The notes: generated from the letters alone by a model not told the origin. A DNA stretch of 35,123 nucleotides from a bacterium (GCA_029009515.1 JAQXJZ010000083.1:1-35123); one strand, 5' to 3'. Shown: positions 9,969 to 18,473, numbered from the stretch's first letter. Translations and numbers: made by a program.

Positions 9969-11693
9969 TCAATCATCAGTGGGCCGATTTTGCGCCATCA
10001 GCCACAGAAGCAGCGGCGCGCTCAGGTACAGCGGCATGGCATAGCGGAAGTAGCCGTTGACGGCGGAAAGCATGCAGCCTGCCAGCGTGAACAGCGCAGG
10101 CACGGCGCTGAGCAGCTCGCGCTTCATGCTCTTGCGCATCAGCCATGCGGCGGAAAGCAGGGTGATCCACCCGTACAGGCCGGGAGATACCAGAATGCGG
10201 TAGAGCGCGTTCTGATTCAGCGTTTCCGTAAACGCCTTGAGCTTCACGCTCAGCGGATTGACGGAATAATCGTAATACCCCTTCACGCTGGCTGTGCGCG
10301 TGGCCTGATCGCCAATGAGCAGCGTGGGCTTGATGATGCTCACATAGCCGGGGTAGAGATAGCCGTAGGTGTTGTGGAAGGTGGCGCTCGCACAGGTCAT
10401 GGGGTTATCCTTGATGATCTGCGGCCACACCTTCCAGAAGGCAGCCTTCTGCTCGGGCGTCACGCCTGCGCGCCACAGGTCTTTCACCGGGTCGCTCAGT
10501 TCGCCGTTGTACGCGCCCTTCAGTTCATCCACCGGAATCACGCCGTCCACGATTTCGCGCTGTTCGGGCGTGAGGGCTTCGCCAGCCGCCACGCGGGCAA
10601 TCTGCTGCAGCGGGATGGAATATTCCTCGGTTTCCGGCATGGGCGCAATATCAAACATGGGCAGCACCGCCAGATGCAGCACCGCAAATACGAGGGCTGC
10701 GCTCAGCAGACCGCACAGCGGAGCCGTGCGCAGCTTTGCCTTGCGGATGGCCCAAAGCAGCGTCAGCGCCAGCGTAAGGCTGGCCAGATAGACGCCGGGA
10801 TTGCGCAGAAGCACGCAGCCGACGGCCGCCATGCACGTGCACGCAATGCGCTTCCAGCCGTGCTGGCCGTGGGTGGTGCGCCACGTTTCCAGCGCCAGGA
10901 ACAAAACCGCCATGGCAAAGTTGGTGTCCTTGCCAATGCAGAACGCAAACACAGGAAAGATCGGGCAGAAGGCGTAAAACGCAAAGCTGCCCCACGCCAG
11001 CCAGCGCGGCGCAAGGCTCTTTTCCATTTCGGCAATCAGCGCGCCCATCAGCCACGCCATCAGCACGCCCTGCACGATGCAGTACAGCGCCACGCCAAGG
11101 TCGGGGCTGTTGGCAATGGTCAGGCCCATCCAGCGGAACAGCGCCACCAGCCCGGTCTGGCAGATGGGGTTGGCGTTGGTCAGCTCCTTCAGGCCAAGGA
11201 TGCTCATCAGCTGGGATACGCTGTCGTTGCTCACCGTGCCCGGAAACAGGCAGATGTACCACGGCAGCCAGCAGACCAGCAGCGCCGCGCCAATCTTCCA
11301 GCCGGGGATGAGCTTTGCCGCTTGGGTGCGTTCAAGGCTGAGCGCGTTAACGAGCATGCGCATGAGCGCATAGTACAGCGGCACGCGGCCCAGCAGATAG
11401 CAAAGCGCTGCCAGCTTGTGCCCCGTCACCCATTCCGCCGTGCCCAGCGCTGAAAAGCTCTGCCCCAGCGTCATCACGCCGGCAAATACAAGGCTCAGCG
11501 CCCACAGGCGTTTGTGGGCAAAGGGTTTTTCCAGCACAAGCCACGCGCGGTACAGCCGCCACAGCGCAGCCAGCGCCAGCGCCCATACCGCGCCAAACGG
11601 CAGCACTGCGGACGGCTCCGCCGCACCTGCCGTTACGCCCAGCGCGCACAGCGTGAGCAGGCACGCCAGCGCGCAGAGAATGGTTTTTTTCAT
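9969..11693 (-). CDS. Polytopic membrane protein, DUF6020-like (possible GT-C glycosyltransferase)
   Basis: A 574-residue integral membrane protein with roughly 12 hydrophobic segments. After the fourth or so helix it carries FPGTVSNDSVSQL followed by ANPICQTGLVALF, the PGT-x-D-x-Q pattern I associate with DUF6020, a Bacillota family resembling GT-C glycosyltransferases that use lipid-linked sugars with an acidic residue in an outside loop. The soluble region around 405-460 would face outside. It starts 15 bases after the GH67 stop with GGGAG well placed, and is followed after 36 bases by the C11 peptidase gene. Its link with xylan use is unclear; envelope polysaccharide or protein glycosylation is possible. 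The family call is moderately sure, the function is not. Confidence 0.7.
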   Translation of the reverse strand: MKKTILCALACLLTLCALGVTAGAAEPSAVLPFGAVWALALAALWRLYRAWLVLEKPFAHKRLWALSLVFAGVMTLGQSFSALGTAEWVTGHKLAALCYLLGRVPLYYALMRMLVNALSLERTQAAKLIPGWKIGAALLVCWLPWYICLFPGTVSNDSVSQLMSILGLKELTNANPICQTGLVALFRWMGLTIANSPDLGVALYCIVQGVLMAWLMGALIAEMEKSLAPRWLAWGSFAFYAFCPIFPVFAFCIGKDTNFAMAVLFLALETWRTTHGQHGWKRIACTCMAAVGCVLLRNPGVYLASLTLALTLLWAIRKAKLRTAPLCGLLSAALVFAVLHLAVLPMFDIAPMPETEEYSIPLQQIARVAAGEALTPEQREIVDGVIPVDELKGAYNGELSDPVKDLWRAGVTPEQKAAFWKVWPQIIKDNPMTCASATFHNTYGYLYPGYVSIIKPTLLIGDQATRTASVKGYYDYSVNPLSVKLKAFTETLNQNALYRILVSPGLYGWITLLSAAWLMRKSMKRELLSAVPALFTLAGCMLSAVNGYFRYAMPLYLSAPLLLWLMAQNRPTDD

Positions 11694-11708
11694 ATGGTTC
11701 TCCCTTCG

Positions 11709-13577
11709 TCAGGGGTAGATGGTGCGGCCCCGCGCATCCTCCACGCCGCTGTAGCGGTGGAAGAAGGTGTTGGTGATATCGCACCATTCGCGGGCATTGT
11801 GCAGCTGCTGCTGCATGCGCTTGTGCGCTTCCGCTGCGTCAGGCTCAGGCAGGTCGAGGGTGGCAAGCTGCTCGGCCAGATGCTCCGCACCGGCCAGGCC
11901 CTCGAAATGATCGTCGTACAGGCGCTGGATGAGCGTGCGTCCGTCCTTCATCACATGGTCGTAGGACAGGCGATGGAAGAACAGCAGCAGTTCGTCCGGG
12001 CAGGCAGCGGGGTCGTTGTACAGGCTCTGGAAGGGTTCAGGGTACTGCTGCGCATAGCCGGTGCCCTTGTCCGAGCGGTCCACGCCCACGCCGTTGCGGT
12101 CGGCCTTGTGGTAGGTGCCCCAGGGCGTAAACTCGTAGCCGCCGGGATTGGGGCCGTAATGGGTGTGGGGATATACCATCCAGCCAAGGCCGAGGTTGGC
12201 GGCGTATTTGGCGTAGATGCTGCGGCTGTTCAAAAGCATATCCACGAGGGTGTTTTCCTGTTCCTCGCTCAGGCGGTAGGTGAGCTTCACCCAAAGCCGC
12301 ATGAGGCTTTCGGAATCCTCCACGCAGTCCGGCCACCAGGCCATGAGGCCGTAGGTGAACAAATTGACCGCCGCAAAGGGATGGCCGGTAAAGTTCCAGT
12401 CGCGGCCCAGATTGCTCACCGCAGCCACGGCCATCACCTTCTGCGCAGGCAGATCGCGGAAGAGCTCCTTCCACATGGGCGCCATGGCGTACAGGTCGAT
12501 CTGCTGGCCGGTGTATTCCTGCGCCAGCTGCACCTCCACCGCCAGATGGGTCTGCGGCATGGCGTACAGCAGGGGCGATACGGGCTCGCTCACCTGGAAA
12601 TCATACGGGCCGTTCTTGATCTGCAGGATCACGTTGTCGTCAAACCGGCCGTCCAGCCAGGCATAATGCTCGTACGCGGCCTTGGGACGGTCGGTCTGCG
12701 TATCGCGCCAGTCCTGCATGCAGTTGTACACAAAGCAGCGCCACACCAGCCAGCCGCCAAAGGGTTTCAAAGCCCTGGCCAGCATGTTGGCGCCCTGCGC
12801 GTGGTTGCGGCCGTAGGTGAACGGGCCGGGGCGATGCTCGCTGTCCGCCTTGACCAGGAAGCCGGCCAGATCCGGCACGTAACGGTAGACCATCTCCGCC
12901 TGCTTTTTCCACCAGTTCTGCACCGCTTCGTCCAGCGGATCCGCGGTGGGGATGCCGTGGCGAATGGGCTGCGCGTAATCGATGGAGAGCATGAGCCTGA
13001 CGCCGAAGGGGCGGAAGAGATCCGCCAGTCTGGCCAACTCCGGCAGCCATTCTTCTTCAATGAGCAAATGCGCGGGATCGTGGACGTTGACGTTGTTGAT
13101 GCAAAGCACGTTGAGGCCCACAGAGGCAAGCATGCGGCCCAGCTGGCGCATGCGGCGCGCGTCGTAGCTCAGCCTGCCGCCGTCAAAGAACAGCGACATG
13201 CCGGCATAGCCGCGCTCCACGGTGCCCTCGGCATTGTCCCAGCAGTTGATCATGCGCAGACCGTAAAAAGGCTTGCAGGGCGTTGTGCCGCAAACCACCT
13301 TTTCTTTGGCATACAGCGCCATCAGCAGGCGGTACGTGCCGTACAGCACGCCCGGCTCGCCGCCGGACACCTGGTAGCCGTCCTCCGTTTTGGCAATGCG
13401 GAAGCTCTCGCCCATGTCCTCCTGCAGGTTCAGGATGATCTGGGGCAGATTCATGCCGCTTTCGCGGGCGATGTTCAGTTCACTCCGTGCCATATCGTAT
13501 GCGCAGCGGACGGTTTCAGCGGGATCACCGGGCAGAAAAGGCAGCCAGCTGCGGCAGATATCATTCGTGGCGTTCAT
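11709..13577 (-). CDS. aguA: GH67 alpha-glucuronidase
   Basis: Removes (4-O-methyl)glucuronic acid from the non-reducing-end xylose of glucuronoxylan oligosaccharides. No signal peptide is present, so it acts in the cytoplasm on imported oligomers. Family signatures are dense: MINCWDN and ERGYAGMS, CINNVN, KADSEHRPGPFTYGR with the general acid E247, IQIKNGPYDFQ with D326 and LAQEYTGQ with E354 (the paired base), then APMWKE, TGHPFAAVNL and HYGPNPGGYEF / GVGVDR. At 622 residues it is shorter than the usual 680 or so, mostly at the N-terminus. The ATG at 13577 is preferred over one 36 bases upstream because the predicted -10 element (13612-13617) would place the transcript start downstream of the earlier ATG. 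It leads a unit with two membrane/exported proteins and diverges from the MBL-GH39 operon. Confidence 0.95.
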   Translation of the reverse strand: MNATNDICRSWLPFLPGDPAETVRCAYDMARSELNIARESGMNLPQIILNLQEDMGESFRIAKTEDGYQVSGGEPGVLYGTYRLLMALYAKEKVVCGTTPCKPFYGLRMINCWDNAEGTVERGYAGMSLFFDGGRLSYDARRMRQLGRMLASVGLNVLCINNVNVHDPAHLLIEEEWLPELARLADLFRPFGVRLMLSIDYAQPIRHGIPTADPLDEAVQNWWKKQAEMVYRYVPDLAGFLVKADSEHRPGPFTYGRNHAQGANMLARALKPFGGWLVWRCFVYNCMQDWRDTQTDRPKAAYEHYAWLDGRFDDNVILQIKNGPYDFQVSEPVSPLLYAMPQTHLAVEVQLAQEYTGQQIDLYAMAPMWKELFRDLPAQKVMAVAAVSNLGRDWNFTGHPFAAVNLFTYGLMAWWPDCVEDSESLMRLWVKLTYRLSEEQENTLVDMLLNSRSIYAKYAANLGLGWMVYPHTHYGPNPGGYEFTPWGTYHKADRNGVGVDRSDKGTGYAQQYPEPFQSLYNDPAACPDELLLFFHRLSYDHVMKDGRTLIQRLYDDHFEGLAGAEHLAEQLATLDLPEPDAAEAHKRMQQQLHNAREWCDITNTFFHRYSGVEDARGRTIYP

Positions 13578-13611
13578 GTTGAAAACGCTTCCTTTCTTTG
13601 GCTCTGTGTGC

Positions 13612-13641
13612 ATTATACCATGCCACGCGCAGCGATAACAA
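13612..13641 (-). promoter_or_regulatory. aguA promoter
   Basis: Minus strand: TTGTTA (13636-13641), 18-base spacer ending in TGG, then a perfect TATAAT (13612-13617), so both -35 and extended -10 features are present. Its position decides the start codon of aguA. It lies in the 140-base divergent region shared with the MBL-fold gene, for which no equally clear promoter is seen. Confidence 0.82.
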
Positions 13642-13717
13642 GACGAATTTGCGTTCCCTCAAGAGGAAATGAAAGGTTGTTGTCGAACCACTATCCCATG
13701 CGAAAGGAGACACGCAT

Positions 13718-14503
13718 ATGAGTATTTTTCACGCAAACGAAGTGTTGCCCGGCGTTTACCATATTCAGGACCCCATGGGCGTGTGCATGACGCTGCTCAC
13801 CGGCACACGCAAGGCGCTGCTCGTGGATACCGGCTACGGCCTTGAAAACGTGCAGGCCTTTGCGCGCACGCTGACGGATCTGCCTGTGCAGGTGGTCATC
13901 ACCCATGCGCATCACGACCACGCCGCCGGATCGGTGTGGTTTGACCGCGTGTTCCTCTGCGAAGCAGATCTGCTCCACTACGCCCTCTACACCGATCAGG
14001 CGCACCGCGAGCGCGTGCAGCAGCAGGCGCAGTCAAACGGCATCGCTGCGCCCGAAGGCTACGCCTCCATGCCCGCAGCCGAGGCGCTGCCGCTGGACAG
14101 CTGCGAAATCGACCTGGGCGGCATGACGGCGCGCATCCTCCCCTGTCCCGGCCACACGCCCGGTTCCTGCGTGATCGAAGTGCCGGAGAGAAAGCTGCTT
14201 TTGACCGGCGACAACTGGAACCCCTGCACATGGGCGTTCTTTCCCGAAACGCCGGGCGTTTCCGCGCTGAAGAAGAACATGCAGCCGGTGCTCGCGCTGC
14301 CCTTTGAGCATGTGCTGTGCTCGCATCAACCCCATCTGTATCCGCGCGAAAAGATCGACTTTTTCTACCAAAACATCACCGATGAAGCCCTCGCCGCCGC
14401 GCCTGCCATCGATATGGGCTGGCCCATCGACACGCACCGGCTGGATCTTTCCGACGGGCAGTACATCGTATTTGACATGGCCAAACTGACTCAGGAGGAC
14501 TGA
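13718..14503 (+). CDS. MBL-fold metallo-hydrolase
   Basis: A 261-residue soluble protein with the metallo-beta-lactamase fold. The metal-binding signature THAHHDH gives H63, H65, D67 and H68; H146 (CPGHTPGS), D165 (LLTGDNW) and a C-terminal histidine in VLCSHQPH complete the usual two-metal site. Family members are hydrolases of esters, thioesters, lactones or phosphodiesters; the substrate here is not readable. It starts 8 bases after GAAAGGAG and ends three bases before the GH39 gene, so the two form an operon. The context suggests a cytoplasmic hydrolase acting on a xylan-derived product, perhaps an ester or lactone, but this is only inferred from position. Confidence 0.88.
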   Translation: MSIFHANEVLPGVYHIQDPMGVCMTLLTGTRKALLVDTGYGLENVQAFARTLTDLPVQVVITHAHHDHAAGSVWFDRVFLCEADLLHYALYTDQAHRERVQQQAQSNGIAAPEGYASMPAAEALPLDSCEIDLGGMTARILPCPGHTPGSCVIEVPERKLLLTGDNWNPCTWAFFPETPGVSALKKNMQPVLALPFEHVLCSHQPHLYPREKIDFFYQNITDEALAAAPAIDMGWPIDTHRLDLSDGQYIVFDMAKLTQED

Positions 14504-14506
14504 ACC

Positions 14507-15988
14507 ATGAACCGCATCACCCTCACCCCGGACAGCCGGGCGTCCTTTACCAACAACGCCGCCTTCTGCGTGGGCACCGGCCGCATGGGCCTGGCGCTGC
14601 ACAAGGAATACCTTGACCAGCTGAACATGGCGCAGGAGCTGGCGCATTTCCAGCACATCCGCGGCCACGGCCTGTTCTGCGACGACATGGCCATCTACCA
14701 GCCCTACACCGATGAAAATGGCGTGGAGCACGAGCGCTACAACTTCACCTACCTCGACCGCGTGATGGACAGCTATCTGGCCGCCGGCCTGCGCCCGTTT
14801 ATCGAGCTGGGCTTCATGCCGGAAAAGATGGCCAGCGGCACGCAGACCATCTTCTACTGGAAGGGCAACACCACCCCGCCTGCCGATCACGAAAAATGGG
14901 CGGCCATGGTCAAGGCCACGCTGCGTCATCTGGCGGAGCGCTACGGCGAAAGCGAAGTATCCCAGTGGCCGTGCGAGGTGTGGAACGAGCCCAATCTGCG
15001 CGGATTCTGGGAAAACGCCGACAAGGAAAAATATCTGCAGCTGTATGCCACGAGCGCCAGAGCCGTGAAGGAAGCCCTGCCCCGCATGCGCGTGGGCGGC
15101 CCGGCCATCTGCGGCGGCGAAGGTTCGCAGCAGTGGGTGCGCGATTTCCTCACCTTCTGCCGTGATGAAAAACTGCCCGTGGACTTCGTCACCCGCCACG
15201 CCTACATGGGCAACACGCCCGAGCGCAAGGGCCGCTACCTCTACCACGACATGCGCACGGTGGAAAGTCTTCTGGAAGAGATGCAGGAGACCCGCCGCAT
15301 CATCGACAGTTTCCCGGAATACAGGGGCATGGAGATGCACATCACCGAATTCAACACCTCCTACAACCCCTTCTGCCCCATTCACGATACCAACCAGAAC
15401 GCCGCCTTCATCGCCGGTCTGCTTGCCTGCCTGGGCGATGTAGCCGCGTCGTACTCCTACTGGACCTTCGGCGATGTGTTTGAGGAGCAGGGCGTGCCGC
15501 TGCGCCCCTTCCACGGCGGCTTTGGCATGATTGCAAACGGGATGATCGCCAAGCCCACGATGTGGACGTTTGCCTTCTTCAACAACCTGAAGGGCGAGTG
15601 CGTGTACCGCGATGAGCACGCCGTCATCCTCCGCCGCGCGGACGGCAGCCTGGAAGGCGTTTTGTGGAACCTGTGCCGCGTGGAGCGCGCAAAGCTGGAC
15701 CTGACCATTGATCTGCCCGGAATGGGCGAATGCAGCCTCATCACCCGCACGGTGGACGAGGACGTGTGCAACCCGCTCAAGGTGTGGCACGAGATGGGCC
15801 AGCCCGAAAGCCTCTCCCGTGATCAGCTGGCCGTGCTGCGTCAGGCTGGGCAGCCGCTGGCGCAGAGCCGCATCGTGAACGGTTCGTTCGACGTCACCCT
15901 TGGCGAAAACGCCGTGGTGCACTTCACCGCCGCGCCGCGCCGCTGCCAGCCGGACTATGGCTACGACTATCACTGGTACGTGAAATAA
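14507..15988 (+). CDS. GH39 beta-xylosidase
   Basis: Retaining glycosidase releasing xylose from the non-reducing end of xylo-oligosaccharides. The 493-residue protein has no signal peptide, so it acts inside the cell. The barrel shows HFQHIRGHGLF near the N-terminus, the acid/base glutamate E161 in EVWNEPN and the nucleophile E281 in MHITEFNTSY, spaced as in known GH39 xylosidases, followed by a C-terminal beta domain ending in HWYVK. Length is normal for the family. AGGAGG lies upstream of the ATG within the end of the MBL gene. The stop codon is followed after one base by an out-of-frame stretch homologous to the middle of GH8 enzymes, so the original downstream gene of the operon has been cut into right at this point. 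Confidence 0.94.
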   Translation: MNRITLTPDSRASFTNNAAFCVGTGRMGLALHKEYLDQLNMAQELAHFQHIRGHGLFCDDMAIYQPYTDENGVEHERYNFTYLDRVMDSYLAAGLRPFIELGFMPEKMASGTQTIFYWKGNTTPPADHEKWAAMVKATLRHLAERYGESEVSQWPCEVWNEPNLRGFWENADKEKYLQLYATSARAVKEALPRMRVGGPAICGGEGSQQWVRDFLTFCRDEKLPVDFVTRHAYMGNTPERKGRYLYHDMRTVESLLEEMQETRRIIDSFPEYRGMEMHITEFNTSYNPFCPIHDTNQNAAFIAGLLACLGDVAASYSYWTFGDVFEEQGVPLRPFHGGFGMIANGMIAKPTMWTFAFFNNLKGECVYRDEHAVILRRADGSLEGVLWNLCRVERAKLDLTIDLPGMGECSLITRTVDEDVCNPLKVWHEMGQPESLSRDQLAVLRQAGQPLAQSRIVNGSFDVTLGENAVVHFTAAPRRCQPDYGYDYHWYVK

Positions 15989-15989
15989 A

Positions 15990-16421
15990 GCCGGCAACAT
16001 CGACGCCCGCACCGAGGGCATGAGCTACGGCATGATGATGGCCGTGCAGATGAACTTCTACTCCGACGCCTACCGCGTGGCCATGAACATCGGTCTGGAT
16101 GCGGCATGGTGCGGCAAAACGCCGGAGCTGACCCAAATTGCCGACAACATGCAGCGCTTCTTCAGCGAAAAGACGGAGTACCTCAAGTACGACTCCTACC
16201 TGCCGGACGGCACGCCCGTCGCGCCGGAAGCCATGCATCCCCACGCCATCGTGGCCACGCTGGCCTCCGCATCGCTGGCGGCAGAAGGGACCTACCGGCT
16301 GGAGTGGGTGCAGCGCCTGTGGGATCTGCCGCTGAGAAAAGGCGCAAGGCGCTACTATGACAACTGTCTGCACTTCTTCTGTTTGCTGATGCTCTCGGGC
16401 AGGTACAGGATTTTTGAGTGA
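15990..16421 (+). pseudogene. Remnant of a GH8 reducing-end xylose-releasing exo-oligoxylanase
   Basis: Immediately after the GH39 stop, an open frame without a proper start reads AGNIDARTEGMSYGMMMAVQ, matching the conserved GNxDVRTEGMSYGMM segment of GH8 Rex enzymes. It jumps at once to FYSDAYRVAMNIGLDAAW and PHAIVATLASASLAAEG, which belong some 150 or more residues further along in intact enzymes, and ends with the C-terminal RYYDNCLHFFCLLMLSGRYRI. About 145 of roughly 380 residues remain: the N-terminus, with its catalytic acid, and a large central part are missing. An ATG at 16020 lies inside the conserved segment and has no ribosome binding site. The intact enzyme would have trimmed xylose from reducing ends of xylo-oligosaccharides. 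Two separate deletions, or one complex one, must be assumed. Confidence 0.85.
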
Positions 16422-16459
16422 ATGGCATGTTTAATTCCTGCACTTTTTAAGCCAAATCA

Positions 16460-16489
16460 TTGAAAGCGCACGCCGCTTTCCCTTATACT
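16460..16489 (+). promoter_or_regulatory. Aconitase gene promoter
   Basis: TTGAAA (16460-16465), 18-base spacer, TATACT (16484-16489). The predicted start of transcription falls in the left arm of the hairpin that follows, so promoter and terminator overlap. Confidence 0.8.
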
Positions 16490-16490
16490 G

Positions 16491-16533
16491 AATCACGGCG
16501 AGGCACCTGTGGCCGCGCCGTGATTTTTCTTTT
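16491..16533 (+). terminator. Hairpin with T-run between the acn promoter and gene
   Basis: AATCACGGCG (16491-16500) pairs perfectly with CGCCGTGATT (16516-16525), with a further GGC/GCC pairing inside the loop, followed by TTTTTCTTTT. It looks like the terminator of the xylan operon upstream. Because the acn transcript should start within the left arm, only read-through transcripts would form the whole hairpin. An operator or attenuator role is an alternative. Confidence 0.7.
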
Positions 16534-16547
16534 ACGGAGGACCCCCC

Positions 16548-18473
16548 ATGAATGTAACGCAGAAGATCCTGTCTGCCCACCTGGTTTCGGGCGAGATGAT
16601 TCCCGGCAGCGAGATCGCCATCCATATTGATCAGACCCTCACGCAGGACTCCACCGGCACCATGGCCTATTTGCAGTTTGAAGCCATGGGCATCCCGCGT
16701 GTGAAGACCGAAAAGAGCATTGCCTATATCGACCACAACACGCTGCAGACCGGCTTTGAAAACGCGGATGACCACAAGTACATCGCCACCGTGACCGCCA
16801 AGCACGGCGTGTATCTGTCCAAGCCCGGCAACGGCATCTGCCATCAGGTGCAGCTGGAGCGCATCGGCAAGCCCGGCAAGACGCTGCTGGGCTCCGACAG
16901 CCACACCCCCACCGGCGGCGCGCTGGGCATGATTGCCATCGGCGCGGGCGGACTGGACGTGGCCGTGGCCATGGGCGGCGGCGAATATTACCTCAGCTGC
17001 CCGAGCGTGGTCAATGTGCATCTCACCGGCGAACTGCCCCGCGGCGTGGCTGCCAAGGACGTCATTCTTGAGCTGCTCAGGCGCCTCTCCGTCAAGGGCG
17101 GCGTGGGCAAGGTGATGGAATACACCGGCCCCGGCGTAGCCACCCTGTCCATCCCGGAGCGCGCCACCATCACCAACATGGGCGCGGAACTGGGCGCCAC
17201 CACCTCCGTGTTCCCCTCTGACGAGGTGACCCGCGCGTTCCTCAAGGCGCAGGGCCGCGAAGGGGACTTCATCCCCCTGTGTGCGGATGAAGATGCTACC
17301 TATGAAGAGACTGTTGAGATCGACCTGTCCAGCCTTGTGCCCATGGTGGCTCTGCCCCACATGCCCGACAATGTCAAGACCGTGGAAGAAGCCGGGCAGA
17401 TCAAGGTGGATCAGGTGTGCATCGGCTCCTGCACCAATTCCAGTTACCTCGATATGATGCGCGTAGCCGCCATCCTCAAGGGCAAGACCGTGCATCCCGA
17501 TGTGTCGCTGGTCATCGCGCCCGGCAGCCGTCAGGTGCTTTCCATGCTGAGCAAGAACGGCGCGCTGCACGACATGATCGAGGCCAGCGCGCGCATCTGC
17601 GAAACCGCCTGCGGCTTCTGCATCGGCATGGGTCAGAGCCCCTCCACCAACGCCGTGAGCGTGCGCACCAACAACCGCAATTTCTTTGGCCGCAGCGGAA
17701 CCAAATCCGCCGGCATCTATCTGGTCAGCTGCGAAACCGCCGCTGCCACCGCCCTCACCGGCGTGCTGACCGACCCGCGCCAGGTGGACGCCGACCTGAA
17801 CGTCGACATGCCTGAAAGCTTCCTCTACAACGACAACCTCATCATTCCGCCCGTTTCGGAAGAAGAGGCTGCCGACGCCGTGGTTGTGCGCGGCCCCAAC
17901 ATCAAGCCTTTCCCGCAGGCCAGCGCGCTGGAGGAAAACCTCGGCGGCAAGGTGCTGCTCAAGATGGAGGATAACATCACCACCGACCACATCATGCCCT
18001 CCGACAGCTCTCTGCTGCCCTTCCGCAGCAATATCCCGAAGCTGAGCGAGCACTGCCTTGCGCCCGTCGATCCCACCTTCCCCGCCCGCGCCAAGGAAGC
18101 AGGCGGCGGATTCCTGCTGGCGGGCCAGAACTACGGCCAGGGCTCCAGCCGCGAGCATGCCGCCCTCGTGCCGCTGTATCTGAAGATCCGCGGCGTGCTG
18201 GCCAAGAGCTTCGCGCGCATCCACCGCGCCAACCTCATCAACAATGGCATCCTGCCGCTGGAGTTCGTCAACGAGGCGGATTACGACCGCTTTGATCAGG
18301 AGGACGAAATCGCGCTGGAAAACATCCAGGCGCTCATCGCGTCCGGCGCGGAGATCGTGCCGGTGCTGAACAAGACCAAGGGCTTCGCCATCGAGGCCAA
18401 ACTCCCCCTGACCGACCGTCAGCGCAGGATGATCCTGGCCGGCGGCCTGATCAACCTGACCCGCATGGGTTAA
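16548..18473 (+). CDS. Aconitate hydratase
   Basis: Interconverts citrate and isocitrate through cis-aconitate in the cytoplasm, using a [4Fe-4S] cluster. At 641 residues it belongs to the shorter single-chain aconitases of anaerobes, with the large catalytic part first and the swivel domain (about 480-641) last. Cluster ligands are C295 (IGSCTNSS), C355 and C358 (ACGFC); other signatures are LLGSDSHTPTGGALG, TTDHIMPS and the swivel-domain GQGSSREHAAL with the active-site serine. GGAGG lies 7 bases before the ATG. It stands alone with its own promoter; citrate synthase and isocitrate dehydrogenase genes are not nearby. A homoaconitase-type role cannot be excluded from sequence alone, but aconitase is the best fit. 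Confidence 0.92.
   Translation: MNVTQKILSAHLVSGEMIPGSEIAIHIDQTLTQDSTGTMAYLQFEAMGIPRVKTEKSIAYIDHNTLQTGFENADDHKYIATVTAKHGVYLSKPGNGICHQVQLERIGKPGKTLLGSDSHTPTGGALGMIAIGAGGLDVAVAMGGGEYYLSCPSVVNVHLTGELPRGVAAKDVILELLRRLSVKGGVGKVMEYTGPGVATLSIPERATITNMGAELGATTSVFPSDEVTRAFLKAQGREGDFIPLCADEDATYEETVEIDLSSLVPMVALPHMPDNVKTVEEAGQIKVDQVCIGSCTNSSYLDMMRVAAILKGKTVHPDVSLVIAPGSRQVLSMLSKNGALHDMIEASARICETACGFCIGMGQSPSTNAVSVRTNNRNFFGRSGTKSAGIYLVSCETAAATALTGVLTDPRQVDADLNVDMPESFLYNDNLIIPPVSEEEAADAVVVRGPNIKPFPQASALEENLGGKVLLKMEDNITTDHIMPSDSSLLPFRSNIPKLSEHCLAPVDPTFPARAKEAGGGFLLAGQNYGQGSSREHAALVPLYLKIRGVLAKSFARIHRANLINNGILPLEFVNEADYDRFDQEDEIALENIQALIASGAEIVPVLNKTKGFAIEAKLPLTDRQRRMILAGGLINLTRMG

Noticed and set aside
7536-11453. 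A 1305-codon open frame on the plus strand opposite the C11 peptidase and DUF6020-like genes, and similar long antisense frames at 26-2149, 2580-5300, 14033-16021, 16431-18485 and 26170-28641
   Set aside because: They are antisense shadows caused by high GC at third codon positions. Their translations are rich in Ala, Gly, His, Val and Arg, show no domains, and overlap genes with clear motifs and start signals.
15989-16430. The GH8-like fragment as a functional short protein
   Set aside because: It lacks the N-terminal catalytic acid and the centre of the barrel, starts inside a conserved motif and has no ribosome binding site.
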